NCBI GenBank assembly: GCA_036677505.1
Contig: JAVBWK010000010.1
Span: forward strand, 14,054-78,053
Length of the DNA stretch: 64,000 nucleotides
Origin: UBA2227 sp036677505
GTDB lineage: Bacteria > Bacillota_I > Bacilli_A > Erysipelotrichales > Erysipelotrichaceae
Direction: 5' to 3'
Below the pieces are notes generated by a model, which worked only from the letters and a program-made list of their open reading frames with translations, was not told the origin of the DNA and did not search any database. The translations under genes were made by a program, and so were the position numbers. The stretch's first letter is position 1; each line of letters opens with the position of its first letter. This document shows positions 1 through 8,397 of this stretch, piece after piece.

Positions 1-640
1 GGCTGATAGACGCACTTATGTCCATTGGGCAGAAAAGAAGTACAATGTACTTGTCTTTGGTATGCCTCAGGCATTCCATTATGGTGATGGTATGGGCACA
101 AATCCAATCATGCTTATGCAAGCATTATCTGCACAGGTGATCCGCCATAAAAGGGTACTGAGTGATAAGTGTGTTATTATATGCGCTTCATTGTGTAATG
201 GTTATTATCATGATGAACTATGGCCATACACACGGGAAATGTTCGATATGTTTCAAAAAGATTACATGAATACACTTCCCGATATGCACAGACAGGGAGA
301 ATATTTTGCCACTAACCAAGAGTATATTAGGAAATATCGTTACTCAAATGCATTCCATCCGTTTCATGGGTTTTCCATGATCAGCTGCGGTCATTTGGCA
401 GAAAAACATACTTCAGCCATTTATATCGTCGGAGCACAAATGCCGGGCATTGCCCGTGGCATGGGACTAAAGACAAGAGCAACTTTTGAAGAAGCACTTA
501 ATGATGCTATGAGAAAATACGTCGGAGATAAACCCAATATCCTTGCTCTGCCGTTGGCGTTTAAAACCGCATCGGTTCACCTTTGCATGAAAGAGGAAGT
601 TCTGACGGATCATCTGAATTGCAGTCACGGTTGCGGTTAA
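1..640 (+). CDS. Lactate racemase (LarA)-like protein, 5' end cut by window
   Basis: The frame is open from base 2 with no stop before the window edge, so this is the C-terminal 212 residues of a longer gene and the ATG at 62 is internal. The sequence fits the nickel-dependent lactate racemase / DUF2088 family: a segment reading LVFGMP, then a Gly-rich GDGMGTNP stretch, and near the C-terminus a conserved ALPLAF segment typical of the last beta strand. LarA homologues often act on 2-hydroxy acids other than lactate, so the substrate is open. The stop is 10 bases before the exporter gene, suggesting one transcript. The N-terminal catalytic half (lysine and histidine binding the nickel pincer cofactor) lies outside the window. 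Confidence 0.6.
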   Translation, partial: ADRRTYVHWAEKKYNVLVFGMPQAFHYGDGMGTNPIMLMQALSAQVIRHKRVLSDKCVIICASLCNGYYHDELWPYTREMFDMFQKDYMNTLPDMHRQGEYFATNQEYIRKYRYSNAFHPFHGFSMISCGHLAEKHTSAIYIVGAQMPGIARGMGLKTRATFEEALNDAMRKYVGDKPNILALPLAFKTASVHLCMKEEVLTDHLNCSHGCG

Positions 641-650
641 TGAAAATATA

Positions 651-1370
651 ATGGAATTATATATCATGATTGCAGCAGCAGCTTTCGGCGGTTTCTTGCA
701 ATCCAGTACAGGTTTTGGCTATTCATTAATATGCATGACCGTATATTCTTACATATTGCCCATCAAGGAAGCTATTGTGCTGCAAGCGTTTGTTGCTATG
801 TTTACGATTGCATATTACACGTATCTCCAGTTTAAACACATTAATTTGAAATTGTTTGTGATTCCGGCCTTATTCTCTGTCGTAACAACATACATCGGTA
901 CAGAATTGGTATATATCGGAAGTGAAGAGCTCTTAAGAAGAGTCTTGGGCATTACATTTATACTTCTTACGATCGGATCGATAACTATCTTCAAACGAGT
1001 TAAAATATCCAAAGGAATCGGAGGTATGTTTGCTGCCGGAACGATCAGTGGGTTCATCGGAGGCCTGACCAACCTCTCTGGACCGCCGATGGTCATATAT
1101 TACTTACAGGTGGTTGACAACAAAAATGAATACAATGGAACAATTCAAGCCTTTTTTCTAGTAAGTACGGTGTTTAAGACGATTATAAATGCGTATAACG
1201 GACTGATAACAACATCGATTCTGTCAGTAACGCCTTACTTGCTTATCGGAACCGCCGTCGGATCATACTTTGGTATCAAACTTTTCAAACATCTGAATAT
1301 GGACATGCTAAAAACATTGGTAAACTCCTTTATGATAGTTGTTGGGCTTTATTACACATTTATTGCTTAG
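651..1370 (+). CDS. TauE/SafE-family anion exporter
   Basis: A 239-residue, almost wholly hydrophobic protein with about seven to eight membrane segments. A repeated Gly-rich motif (FGGFLQSSTGFG near residues 13-24, and GFIGGLTNLSGPPM near 130) is the signature of the TauE/SafE/YfcA family, which moves sulfite, sulfoacetate or other organic anions across the cytoplasmic membrane. Length is usual for the family. The start follows the LarA-like stop by 10 bases; the Shine-Dalgarno is weak, so translation may be coupled. Next to a LarA-like enzyme it may carry the organic acid that the enzyme uses, which is inference only. Confidence 0.75.
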   Translation: MELYIMIAAAAFGGFLQSSTGFGYSLICMTVYSYILPIKEAIVLQAFVAMFTIAYYTYLQFKHINLKLFVIPALFSVVTTYIGTELVYIGSEELLRRVLGITFILLTIGSITIFKRVKISKGIGGMFAAGTISGFIGGLTNLSGPPMVIYYLQVVDNKNEYNGTIQAFFLVSTVFKTIINAYNGLITTSILSVTPYLLIGTAVGSYFGIKLFKHLNMDMLKTLVNSFMIVVGLYYTFIA

Positions 1371-1383
1371 AAAGGATACTGAG

Positions 1384-1842
1384 ATGTCTGAGATAAAACT
1401 GATGAATATGTGCATGATTCAAAATCTGGCAACTGATCAAATACTCGTTCAGGACAAAGTCGGTAAATATTGGTCAGGAATTGCTTTTTGCGGAGGACAT
1501 ATCGAAAAAGGAGAGAGCATTGTTCACTCTGTGATTCGAGAGATTAAGGAAGAAAGCGGATATGATATAAGTGAGTTGAAGTCTTGCGGAGTTGTTCATT
1601 GGGCTCATAGTTCACGTGATGAACGATGGCTCATCTTTCTCTATAAGACAAACACTTATCAAGGAGAACTTATTTCAGAGACTGAAGAAGGCAAGGTTTA
1701 CTGGATAAACAGAAGTGATCTTGCGAAACAAAAGTGGGCACCATATATGAGTTCTTATCTGCAAATGTTTTTTGATGATGAGTTAAGCGAAGTATATGCC
1801 ACTTGGGATGAAAATATGGAAAGTGATTTTGCTTTCTTATAA
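1384..1842 (+). CDS. NUDIX hydrolase
   Basis: A 152-residue protein carrying a complete Nudix box at residues 38-60: Gly38, Glu44, Arg52-Glu53, Glu56-Glu57 and Gly59 sit at exactly the spacing of the consensus, giving the Mg2+ site that cleaves nucleoside diphosphates linked to another moiety. The ATG at 1384 is chosen because AAAGGA lies 9 bases upstream; a TTG at 1339 in the same frame lies inside the exporter gene. Short MutT-type proteins of this size include 8-oxo-dGTP pyrophosphatases and sugar-nucleotide hydrolases; nothing here settles the substrate. It is followed within 11 bases by the transketolase genes. Confidence 0.8.
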   Translation: MSEIKLMNMCMIQNLATDQILVQDKVGKYWSGIAFCGGHIEKGESIVHSVIREIKEESGYDISELKSCGVVHWAHSSRDERWLIFLYKTNTYQGELISETEEGKVYWINRSDLAKQKWAPYMSSYLQMFFDDELSEVYATWDENMESDFAFL

Positions 1843-1852
1843 GGAGGAAAAA

Positions 1853-2698
1853 ATGACTGTGGATTTAAAACTGTTTTCTGCAAAGATTCGACTTGAAACT
1901 TGCAAAATGATTTTACACCGAGGATTCGGACATTTAGGTGGAGCTTTGTCCATCATTGAAACCTTATCAACGCTGTATGGAAGTGTGATGGATATCCGTC
2001 CTGAAGATCCTCAATGGAAAGACAGAGATTATTTCGTTTTATCAAAAGGACATGCTGCCCCATCGTATTACTGTGCCTTAGCATTGAAGGGGTACTTCCC
2101 TTTGGAAATGTTAAAGACCCTTAATGAGGATGGAACGAATCTTCCATCACATCCGGATCGATTGAAAGTTCCCGGTGTAGATGTGACTACCGGTTCTTTA
2201 GGACAGGGCATATCCTTGGCTGTCGGGATTGCCACATCACTTAAAATCAGTAACAGAAGCAACCGAGTTTTTTGCATCGTCGGTGATGGTGAGTGCAATG
2301 AAGGACAAGTTTGGGAAGCATTCCAGTTCGCTGCCCATAAAAAACTCGATAATCTGATTATTTTTATTGATGAAAACCGCAAGCAGCTTGATGGTTTTAC
2401 AACGGACATCCTTCATCCTTTTGATCTGATGGACAAGGCAAGAGCTTTCGGACTATATGCTTTACGCGTCGACGGAACCGATGAACAAGCGATTTTAGAT
2501 GCAATCAATGAGTGCAAAACATCCGGCATAACAGGCTGTATCGTCTTAAATACAGTTAAAGGTCAAGGAGTAAAATATTTTGAGGAAATGATGAGCAATC
2601 ACCACATAAAGCTCAATGAAGAGAGCACGGACATGATGAATCGGGCAATCGCAGATCTAGAGTCAAAAATCGAACAGATGGAAAGGAGAGCGCAATGA
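1853..2698 (+). CDS. Transketolase, N-terminal (TPP-binding) subunit
   Basis: A 281-residue protein equal to the first domain of transketolase. The thiamine diphosphate/Mg motif begins GDGE at about residue 144 and continues with WEA and Asn175; SKGH with His67 and the GSLGQG segment (about 114-119) match known cofactor and phosphate contacts. Split two-gene transketolases of this type are common in anaerobes and archaea, and those in catabolic operons often act on special sugars rather than in the core pentose phosphate pathway. The ATG at 1853 has a strong AAGGAGG; a longer in-frame reading from 1796 overlaps the NUDIX gene and lacks a binding site. It overlaps its partner by ATGA. Confidence 0.9.
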   Translation: MTVDLKLFSAKIRLETCKMILHRGFGHLGGALSIIETLSTLYGSVMDIRPEDPQWKDRDYFVLSKGHAAPSYYCALALKGYFPLEMLKTLNEDGTNLPSHPDRLKVPGVDVTTGSLGQGISLAVGIATSLKISNRSNRVFCIVGDGECNEGQVWEAFQFAAHKKLDNLIIFIDENRKQLDGFTTDILHPFDLMDKARAFGLYALRVDGTDEQAILDAINECKTSGITGCIVLNTVKGQGVKYFEEMMSNHHIKLNEESTDMMNRAIADLESKIEQMERRAQ

Positions 2699-3663
2699 TT
2701 ATCAACAGAACCAAGCAGCAAAGAAACATCGAGATGAGCAAAGTATATCAAGATACCATGCTTTCATTATTGGAAGAAAACGAGAGTGTCGTCTTATGTG
2801 ATGCGGATTTGGTTGGTGCCATCGGATTAACGGGCATTTATAAAAAACATTCTGACAGATGCCTGAATATCGGTATTTGCGAGGCAAATATGATGGGGAT
2901 GGCTGCAGGGATGTCGCTGACAGGGAAGATCCCATTTATTCATTCACTTGCGCCATTTGCTATTCGAAGACTGTTTGACCAGCTTTATTTGTCTGGCGCC
3001 TATCAAAAGGCTAATGTCAGGATTTTTGGCTCTGACCCAGGATTCTGGGCTTCATTCAATGGCGGTACACACACGACCGTTGAAGACATCGCTTTGGCTC
3101 GGGTTATACCTGAGGTTACAGTTCTGGCTCCGGCAGATGCTGTTCAATTTCAATGGATATTGAAAGAAATTGCAAATTCATATGGAATATTTTATGTGCG
3201 TGCAGCAAGACATCGGAAACTTCTTGATCTATATGAACCGGGAAGTACGTTTGAAATTGGCAAAGGAGTAGTACTGGAAGATGGGTCTGACATTGTGATT
3301 ATTGCCATTGGCGAAATGCTGAAGGAAGCACTCGAAGCTAAAGTACTCTTGGAGCAGTATAAATTATCTGTGGCTGTTGTTGATATGTTTACGATAAAAC
3401 CTCTAGACAAATCATTGATTACACAGGTAACAACAGGAAAAAAATTGGTCGTTACAGCAGAAAATCATTCAATCATCGGTGGATTGGGATCATCAGTAGC
3501 AGAGGTAATGGCTGAAAACGGAGTTTCATGTCCTTTAATCAGAATTGGAATCAGAGACCATTTCGGCGAAGTCGGTACTCCTGATTATCTTCAAAGCAAG
3601 TTTAAACTCAAAGCATCAGATATTGTCAGTGCTGTGGTTGAAAAGTTGGGAGTTACCCTATGA
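2695..3663 (+). CDS. Transketolase, C-terminal (pyrimidine-binding) subunit
   Basis: A 322-residue protein covering the pyrimidine-binding and C-terminal domains of transketolase. Recognisable parts are the NIGICEANMMGMAAG block near residues 58-72 with the glutamate that activates TPP, and the C-terminal AENHSIIGGLG block near 260-270. The ATG overlaps the stop of the N-terminal subunit by four bases (ATGA) and has AAAGGAG upstream, so the two are translationally coupled and should form a heterodimer or larger complex. It overlaps the next gene by ATGA as well. The substrate may be the same sugar as that of the neighbouring Gfo/Idh/MocA dehydrogenase. Confidence 0.9.
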   Translation: MIINRTKQQRNIEMSKVYQDTMLSLLEENESVVLCDADLVGAIGLTGIYKKHSDRCLNIGICEANMMGMAAGMSLTGKIPFIHSLAPFAIRRLFDQLYLSGAYQKANVRIFGSDPGFWASFNGGTHTTVEDIALARVIPEVTVLAPADAVQFQWILKEIANSYGIFYVRAARHRKLLDLYEPGSTFEIGKGVVLEDGSDIVIIAIGEMLKEALEAKVLLEQYKLSVAVVDMFTIKPLDKSLITQVTTGKKLVVTAENHSIIGGLGSSVAEVMAENGVSCPLIRIGIRDHFGEVGTPDYLQSKFKLKASDIVSAVVEKLGVTL

Positions 3664-4769
3664 AACTTACATTCGGATTAGTAGGCGGTGGCGGTATATC
3701 TCATAACCATATTTATGCTGCTACCTATGATGGGATAGCTGAGTTCACTTGCGGCTGTTTTTCAAGGAATGAAGAGAAGAACCGTGATTATGCATCACAA
3801 TATAACCTTGATTCTCAACGGGTTTACAGTGACTATATGGTGATGGCAATCGAAGAGGCTAAAAGACCTGATAAAATCGATTTCGTTATTGTTTGTACAC
3901 CCAATGTAAGTCACTATGAGATTTGCAAAACCTTCTTAACTCGTGGCATTGCTGTTGTTTGTGATAAACCGCTAACGGTAACCGCAAATCAAGCGCGAGA
4001 GCTTGTTGAGTTGGCAAAAAAGAGTGATCTGCCCTGTGCCGTAACATACACCTTTGGTGGATTTCCGTTTATTCATTTGGCTAGGGATTTGTATCAGAGT
4101 AAGGAAATCGGAGAAGCATATTTTGTTTCGTTAAAATATTTCAGAGGTGCACGGCTGAATGAGATTTACAGAAATCAAGTCAAGACATGGCGCTTCACAA
4201 AGGAAGTAAGCGGCTTGGTTGGAGCAGTAGGTGATCTTGGTACACATATCGAATTTTTAGCCAGGTTTGTGATTGGAAGTGATATTGATCGAGTTCTCGC
4301 TTTACTAATCAACAAACCCGGTAAGGTTGAACTGGATACGACAGGGACTGTTTTATATGAATATGAGAATGGACTTCATGGTACGATGACCGTTGCGCAG
4401 GCTGCTTGCGGTCATGACAATGATATAGAATTTGAAATCCTTGGTGAAAAAGGTACAATCTCTTGGTCCATGAAAAAGTATAATGAGTTGAAAGTTGATT
4501 ACTTGGATGGCAGAACTGTCATCCACCGGGATCCAGGGATTAACGAAAAATCAATAAGAAAATTTGATCGCTCAAGACCGATTATTGCGAATCCGCCGGT
4601 AATGGGGTTTATAAATATTTACGCAAAATACCTGCACCGAATCATAAATAACCCTCCAACAGAGAGTTATATTGGGTATCCGGATTTTACGGATGGATAT
4701 AAAGGTGTAAAATTTATCGAAGCTTGTGCCAAAAGTCAGGAATCAGATAACTGTTGGATCGATTTGTAA
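3660..4769 (+). CDS. Gfo/Idh/MocA-family NAD(P)-dependent sugar oxidoreductase
   Basis: A 369-residue protein with an N-terminal Rossmann fold (GLVGGGGIS, residues 6-14) and a CDKP segment near residue 103, the family's EKP-like motif with the lysine near the nicotinamide. The C-terminal half is the alpha/beta domain that binds the sugar, with a GDLGTH segment matching the usual GxxxDxGxH region. Members oxidise or reduce hydroxyls of inositols, sugars and amino sugars. It starts on the transketolase stop (ATGA), so dehydrogenase and transketolase are coupled, which points to a catabolic sugar pathway. The exact substrate cannot be read from sequence. Confidence 0.85.
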   Translation: MKLTFGLVGGGGISHNHIYAATYDGIAEFTCGCFSRNEEKNRDYASQYNLDSQRVYSDYMVMAIEEAKRPDKIDFVIVCTPNVSHYEICKTFLTRGIAVVCDKPLTVTANQARELVELAKKSDLPCAVTYTFGGFPFIHLARDLYQSKEIGEAYFVSLKYFRGARLNEIYRNQVKTWRFTKEVSGLVGAVGDLGTHIEFLARFVIGSDIDRVLALLINKPGKVELDTTGTVLYEYENGLHGTMTVAQAACGHDNDIEFEILGEKGTISWSMKKYNELKVDYLDGRTVIHRDPGINEKSIRKFDRSRPIIANPPVMGFINIYAKYLHRIINNPPTESYIGYPDFTDGYKGVKFIEACAKSQESDNCWIDL

Positions 4770-4795
4770 GCATATAATAATCAGAAGGAGAAATT

Positions 4796-5311
4796 ATGAA
4801 GTTAACTAAAAGCAAAGAAGTTATCGTTGCCGGACTTTTCGTCTGCATTGGAATAATACTGCCGATGGTCTTTCATGTTGTAGGACCTGGTACAATATTT
4901 CTGCCTATGCATATTCCCGTTTTACTTTCTGGGTTTGTTTTGAGCCTGCCATATGCAATTTTAGTTGGACTTATAACCCCTGTTTTAAGTTCGACTCTCA
5001 CTGGTATGCCACCAATATTCCCAGTATTGCCATATATGACCATAGAGTTACTGTTTTACTCGATCGGTGTTTTCTTGTTTTATCGGGTATTCAAACACAG
5101 CATATATGGGTCATTGATCTTCGCTATGATTACAGGTCGGATCGCCGCAATGTCTATAGTATGGATGTTGATTAATTTAACGATTGCGAAATTACCTGAT
5201 CCATTTACATTTATTTCAGGAGCAATTATAACAGGACTGCCGGGGATTCTGGTCCAACTATTACTGATCCCGCCAATTGTGATCATGCTAAAAAAGCGTA
5301 ACCTGGTGTGA
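4796..5311 (+). CDS. ECF transporter S component (substrate-binding membrane subunit)
   Basis: A 171-residue, five- to six-helix membrane protein. The segment FLPMHIPVLLSGF (about residues 36-48) and the GMPP motif near 69 are typical of the energy-coupling-factor S components grouped with HmpT/FolT/PanT-like families. Such proteins bind a vitamin or precursor and use the shared EcfAA'T module, which is not in this window. GGAGAAATT precedes the start. Because it ends an operon that contains a TPP-dependent transketolase, a thiamine-related ligand is tempting, but that is inference; other vitamins are equally possible. Confidence 0.7.
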   Translation: MKLTKSKEVIVAGLFVCIGIILPMVFHVVGPGTIFLPMHIPVLLSGFVLSLPYAILVGLITPVLSSTLTGMPPIFPVLPYMTIELLFYSIGVFLFYRVFKHSIYGSLIFAMITGRIAAMSIVWMLINLTIAKLPDPFTFISGAIITGLPGILVQLLLIPPIVIMLKKRNLV

Positions 5312-5367
5312 TCTCTCATCAGATTTTTTTAAACTTGACACAGTCAATGCATTTAGTGTTAAATTTT

Positions 5368-5931
5368 TCAAATCAGCGAAACAATGATCCCCAAAACTGC
5401 TCCAGAAGCTATCACATAAATCGTATCCATTTTATATTTGAGCAACAAAAACAATGAAACCGCTGCAGTGATCAACGACGGAAGATTGATATTACCCAAA
5501 TCAGCTAAACTTACAGAAGATGAAATCCACAGTGAATTCAATGTCAATTGGATTGCGGCTAAGGCAATCAAAGATACGATCGCCGGACGTAATCCCTTGA
5601 GGATATTTTGAATGAAGTAAAGATTGCTGTGTCTGAAAAAGTAAAAAGCCAGTATGATCAAAAGTATAAAAGAAGGAAGTACACAACCGATGGTAGCGAT
5701 AACTCCCCCAGCTACCCCGGCTACTTTTACGCCGACAAAAGTGGCTGCATTGATGGCTATAGGACCGGGAGTCATTTGGGAAATCGAAGTAATATCAGTT
5801 AACTCACTCAAAGTGATCCACTGATGCTGCTCAACGATATATTTCTGAATCATGGGAAGAACTGCATAACCGCCACCGAAACTAAATGCGCCAATCTGAA
5901 TGAATGTCCAAAATAGTTCTAAGTATATCAT
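5368..5931 (-). CDS. Chromate transporter half-subunit (CHR domain), second of pair
   Basis: A 187-residue membrane protein with one CHR domain. The N-terminal signature FSFGGGYAVLPMI (about residues 16-28) and the QMTPGPIAINAATFVG block near 52-67 are diagnostic of the ChrA family. Full-length ChrA carries two CHR domains; here they are two separate adjacent genes, the usual arrangement in many Bacillota, and they probably function as a heterodimer. Such proteins export chromate in some bacteria, but many homologues in strict anaerobes have no proven role. The start lies 2 bases after the upstream partner's stop. Confidence 0.85.
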   Translation of the reverse strand: MIYLELFWTFIQIGAFSFGGGYAVLPMIQKYIVEQHQWITLSELTDITSISQMTPGPIAINAATFVGVKVAGVAGGVIATIGCVLPSFILLIILAFYFFRHSNLYFIQNILKGLRPAIVSLIALAAIQLTLNSLWISSSVSLADLGNINLPSLITAAVSLFLLLKYKMDTIYVIASGAVLGIIVSLI

Positions 5932-5933
5932 AA

Positions 5934-6479
5934 TTAAGATGCCTTCCTTCTTGAGAAAAACAGAAATCCTGTCAGACCGGAAAGCACGATTAAACTTATG
6001 GTTGGCAAAGAAGTAAAATAACCGGCCAGAAACACCATAAGCATCAAGAATCCGGAAAAAATCTTATGAGTTCGCAATACATTTCTCCCCATAGAAAAAA
6101 CAGCGACAGCCATAATAGCACTTATTGAACCGCGCATTCCCATCAAAGCAGACTGAATGATCGAATTGCTTTGAAACCGGACATAAACAAACGATATAAG
6201 TGAAATGATGATCAGCGGCGGTAAGACAGTTGCAATAGCTGACGTGGTTGCTCCTCGTATACCCTTTAGTTTATATCCGATTAAGATTGCGGTATTGACC
6301 GCAATCGGACCCGGAGCAGACTGAGCAATTGCAATTAAGTTCAGCATTTCTTCGTCTTGAATAATTCTGTCTTTATTGACAAAAGCATCCCTCATCACCG
6401 GAACTATGGTGTAACCACCGCCAAAGGTCACCGCACTGATTTTGAGTGTTTTTAAAAAAAGCTGTTTGTATGTAAGCAT
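5934..6479 (-). CDS. Chromate transporter half-subunit (CHR domain), first of pair
   Basis: A 181-residue membrane protein, the other half of the split transporter. It shows the same signatures as its partner: VTFGGGYTIVPVM near the N-terminus and QSAPGPIAVNTAILIG about 35 residues later. The two proteins differ enough that recent duplication is unlikely. The pair is divergent from the LysR gene at 6572, and the 92-base gap between them contains AT-rich sequence where a LysR protein would be expected to bind, so that regulator probably controls this operon. Confidence 0.85.
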   Translation of the reverse strand: MLTYKQLFLKTLKISAVTFGGGYTIVPVMRDAFVNKDRIIQDEEMLNLIAIAQSAPGPIAVNTAILIGYKLKGIRGATTSAIATVLPPLIIISLISFVYVRFQSNSIIQSALMGMRGSISAIMAVAVFSMGRNVLRTHKIFSGFLMLMVFLAGYFTSLPTISLIVLSGLTGFLFFSRRKAS

Positions 6480-6510
6480 TTTATCACCGCTTCTATATTA
6501 CATCATTCCA

Positions 6511-6540
6511 TTGATATTCAATATAATATTTAAGTATAAT
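6511..6540 (+). promoter_or_regulatory. Sigma-A-like promoter for the LysR gene
   Basis: TTGATA at 6511-6516 and TATAAT at 6535-6540, 18 bases apart, point toward the LysR gene whose ATG is 32 bases beyond. It lies in the gap shared with the divergent chromate-transporter operon, so autoregulation with co-regulation of the neighbour is plausible. Confidence 0.5.
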
Positions 6541-6571
6541 ATATATATAAAATAAGTTATATGGAGGGTGT

Positions 6572-7444
6572 ATGATACGGTTATTTGAAATTTTCCAAGC
6601 CGTTGTCTCTTTTGGGAGTATTTCAGCAGCATCAAAAGCATTGCACATTTCCCAACCGGCAGTAAGTGTAGCGATCAAAGATTTAGAGAACCATTATCAA
6701 TGTCAGCTGTTTAACCGCGTAGGGAAACGCCTGATGATCAACGAGCAAGGAATATGGCTATACAGCCAAATAAATGAACTTATGAAGCAGCTCTCAACCA
6801 TGGAAGAACATTTGAGAAATCACAAGGCCTTTCAACGCATACGAATAGCTGCTTCACTTTCCGTCGGATCAACTGTATTAGCAAAATATGTCAGAGCATA
6901 TCAAAATCAATACCCGGCTCAGGATATCCGTGTATCCGTCGAGCACAATCAGTCAGTTGAACAAAAGCTGATCAGAAACGAATGTGATCTGGCACTGATT
7001 GAAGGCGTCTGTAATGACGAGCGAATCATAAGTATCCCGTTTTTTAATGAATCCATGATCTGTATTGCTCCAATCGATTTCTCTCACAATATCATTTCGA
7101 TGGAAAAATGTTCTGAAACAGCTTTTTTAGCAAGAGAACCTGGCAGTGCAACACGATTTTATGTCGATTCAATCATGAGTGCTAATGGAATAAGACTGAA
7201 TATCAAATGGCAAAGCCATAGTATCGAAGCTATTTTGTTAGGCGTCGAATCAGGTCTGGGAATTTCAATTCTGCCTGAAAGCACGGTCGCAACCGCAATT
7301 GAAACAAAAAAATGTAAGAAGATCGAAATTGCAGGCATTTCTTTTAAACGAGTAGTCAGTATTGCTTTTCGAAAAGAAAAGGCAGAGGATGATGCAATTT
7401 TGGCTTGGTGCGAGCTGATAAATAAAACAAACACATCGAATTGA
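6572..7444 (+). CDS. LysR-family transcriptional regulator
   Basis: A 290-residue protein of standard LysR length. Residues 1-60 form the winged helix-turn-helix, with the recognition region AASKALHISQPAVS, followed by the linker helix; the rest is the periplasmic-binding-protein-like effector domain. LysR proteins usually control the divergent neighbour, here the split chromate transporter. GGAGGGTG lies just upstream of ATG 6572. The last codons form one arm of a hairpin that serves as terminator for the opposing gene. The effector is unknown. Confidence 0.85.
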   Translation: MIRLFEIFQAVVSFGSISAASKALHISQPAVSVAIKDLENHYQCQLFNRVGKRLMINEQGIWLYSQINELMKQLSTMEEHLRNHKAFQRIRIAASLSVGSTVLAKYVRAYQNQYPAQDIRVSVEHNQSVEQKLIRNECDLALIEGVCNDERIISIPFFNESMICIAPIDFSHNIISMEKCSETAFLAREPGSATRFYVDSIMSANGIRLNIKWQSHSIEAILLGVESGLGISILPESTVATAIETKKCKKIEIAGISFKRVVSIAFRKEKAEDDAILAWCELINKTNTSN

Positions 7445-7453
7445 TGTGTTTGT
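7421..7453 (-). terminator. Rho-independent terminator of the zinc-ribbon gene, overlapping the LysR 3' end
   Basis: Arms ACAAACACATC (7427-7437) and GATGTGTTTGT (7443-7453) pair around a five-base loop. On the minus strand the stem is followed by TTTTATT, so it terminates the minus-strand gene ending at 7466. The stem includes the final codons and stop of the LysR gene. Confidence 0.7.
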
Positions 7454-7465
7454 AAGTTCAGTGTG

Positions 7466-7918
7466 TTACATTCTTTCTCCGCACTTCTTACAGTACGTTG
7501 CATCCTCATCATTCAGTTCTCCACAGCCGCGACACCGCACTTTGATGACTTCCTTGGTGCCAGGCAGATGCTCCTTCAAATCCGCCGCTTCAAGAGCATC
7601 ATTCAGCATACCGCCAGCCTGATGTGAGAAAGGACGCAAATCCTCACGGGCCTGCTCGGGATCCAGCACCATCCCGGATCCGGCTTTGCCACGGGCACCG
7701 ACATTTGAGATCAGTGTGCCCACAAAAATCAGGATGAAACCGATAATGGCCGGAGCTATCGGATTGCCGTCATGCAAACTCCAAGGATCCGCAAATGCTA
7801 AGGTCACAAACACGGAGAAGAATAAGACCAAGCCGATGCCAATCAAAGCTCTGCCGACATAAAAAAGCGTTTTGCGCTCGCTGGAAATCTGATTTTTTGA
7901 TGATTGTTTTTTGTTCAT
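7466..7918 (-). CDS. Zinc-ribbon membrane protein, function unknown
   Basis: A 150-residue protein with two hydrophobic segments (about residues 20-45 and 57-78) and a C-terminal zinc ribbon made of two CxxC pairs: CRGC near residue 130 and CKKC near 143. Such small ribbon-plus-membrane proteins are frequent in Bacillota and mostly uncharacterised. The ATG at 7918 is preferred because GGGGGTT lies upstream; the in-frame TTG at 7933 overlaps that site. No operon partner: the upstream and downstream genes are on the other strand. Confidence 0.7.
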   Translation of the reverse strand: MNKKQSSKNQISSERKTLFYVGRALIGIGLVLFFSVFVTLAFADPWSLHDGNPIAPAIIGFILIFVGTLISNVGARGKAGSGMVLDPEQAREDLRPFSHQAGGMLNDALEAADLKEHLPGTKEVIKVRCRGCGELNDEDATYCKKCGERM

Positions 7919-8098
7919 TGTATTAACCCCCAATGGTCAGATATATTTTAGCACGAAATCTGACATTGTAAATGTGAATAGGTCCAAAAGCGGGAAAAAC
8001 AACCTTAAGACTGTAAATATCTGTCATTTCACATAACCGTCACGCAATTTTATAAAACCGTGGTATACTGAAATCAGCCGGAACCATGGAGGAAAGCG

Positions 8099-8326
8099 AT
8101 GAAAAGGAAGAATCTGATGGGTATCGTCGGTGCCGTCTTGGGGGCTTTGGTAGGTTTTTTTATTGGAGGAATGTTAGGGATTTTCATTGGCGGTAATTTC
8201 TTGAGCAATGTGACCATGTTTGGAAGTACCGGATATGAACTCGGCGCAAACTTTGGAATTATCATCGGACTGATCGTATTTGTGCCCATAGGCATCATTT
8301 TAGGAAAAAAATCAGTACATGAGTAA
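8099..8326 (+). CDS. Small glycine-rich membrane protein, function unknown
   Basis: A 75-residue protein with two glycine-rich hydrophobic helices (GAVLGALVGFFIGG near 11-24, and GIIIGLIVFVPIGIILG near 52-68) flanked by positive residues at both ends. The GxxxG spacing suggests tight helix packing. GGAGGAAAG lies close upstream of ATG 8099, a possible extended -10 (TGGTATACT) lies at 8061-8069, and a strong terminator follows, so it is likely a real monocistronic gene. I do not recognise a family. Confidence 0.6.
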   Translation: MKRKNLMGIVGAVLGALVGFFIGGMLGIFIGGNFLSNVTMFGSTGYELGANFGIIIGLIVFVPIGIILGKKSVHE

Positions 8327-8327
8327 A

Positions 8328-8349
8328 AAACCTGCGCAAGCAGGTTTTG
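8328..8349 (+). terminator. Rho-independent terminator after the small membrane protein
   Basis: A short stem AAAACCTGC / GCAGGTTTT with a tight loop, followed by a T-rich stretch, begins directly after the stop at 8326. Confidence 0.7.
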
Positions 8350-8374
8350 ACTTTATGCACAACAAATCAAAAGA

Positions 8375-8394
8375 AAACTGCCGTAAGGCAGTTT
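8375..8394 (-). terminator. Rho-independent terminator of hppA
   Basis: AAACTGCC (8375-8382) and GGCAGTTT (8387-8394) flank the loop GTAA; read on the minus strand the stem is followed by TTTTCTTTTG, placing it just past the hppA stop. Confidence 0.75.
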
Positions 8395-8397
8395 GAT

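Noticed and set aside
6520..6560. AT-dinucleotide run as a replication origin or repeat element
   Set aside because: It is short, part of an ordinary promoter, and there are no DnaA boxes or iterons.
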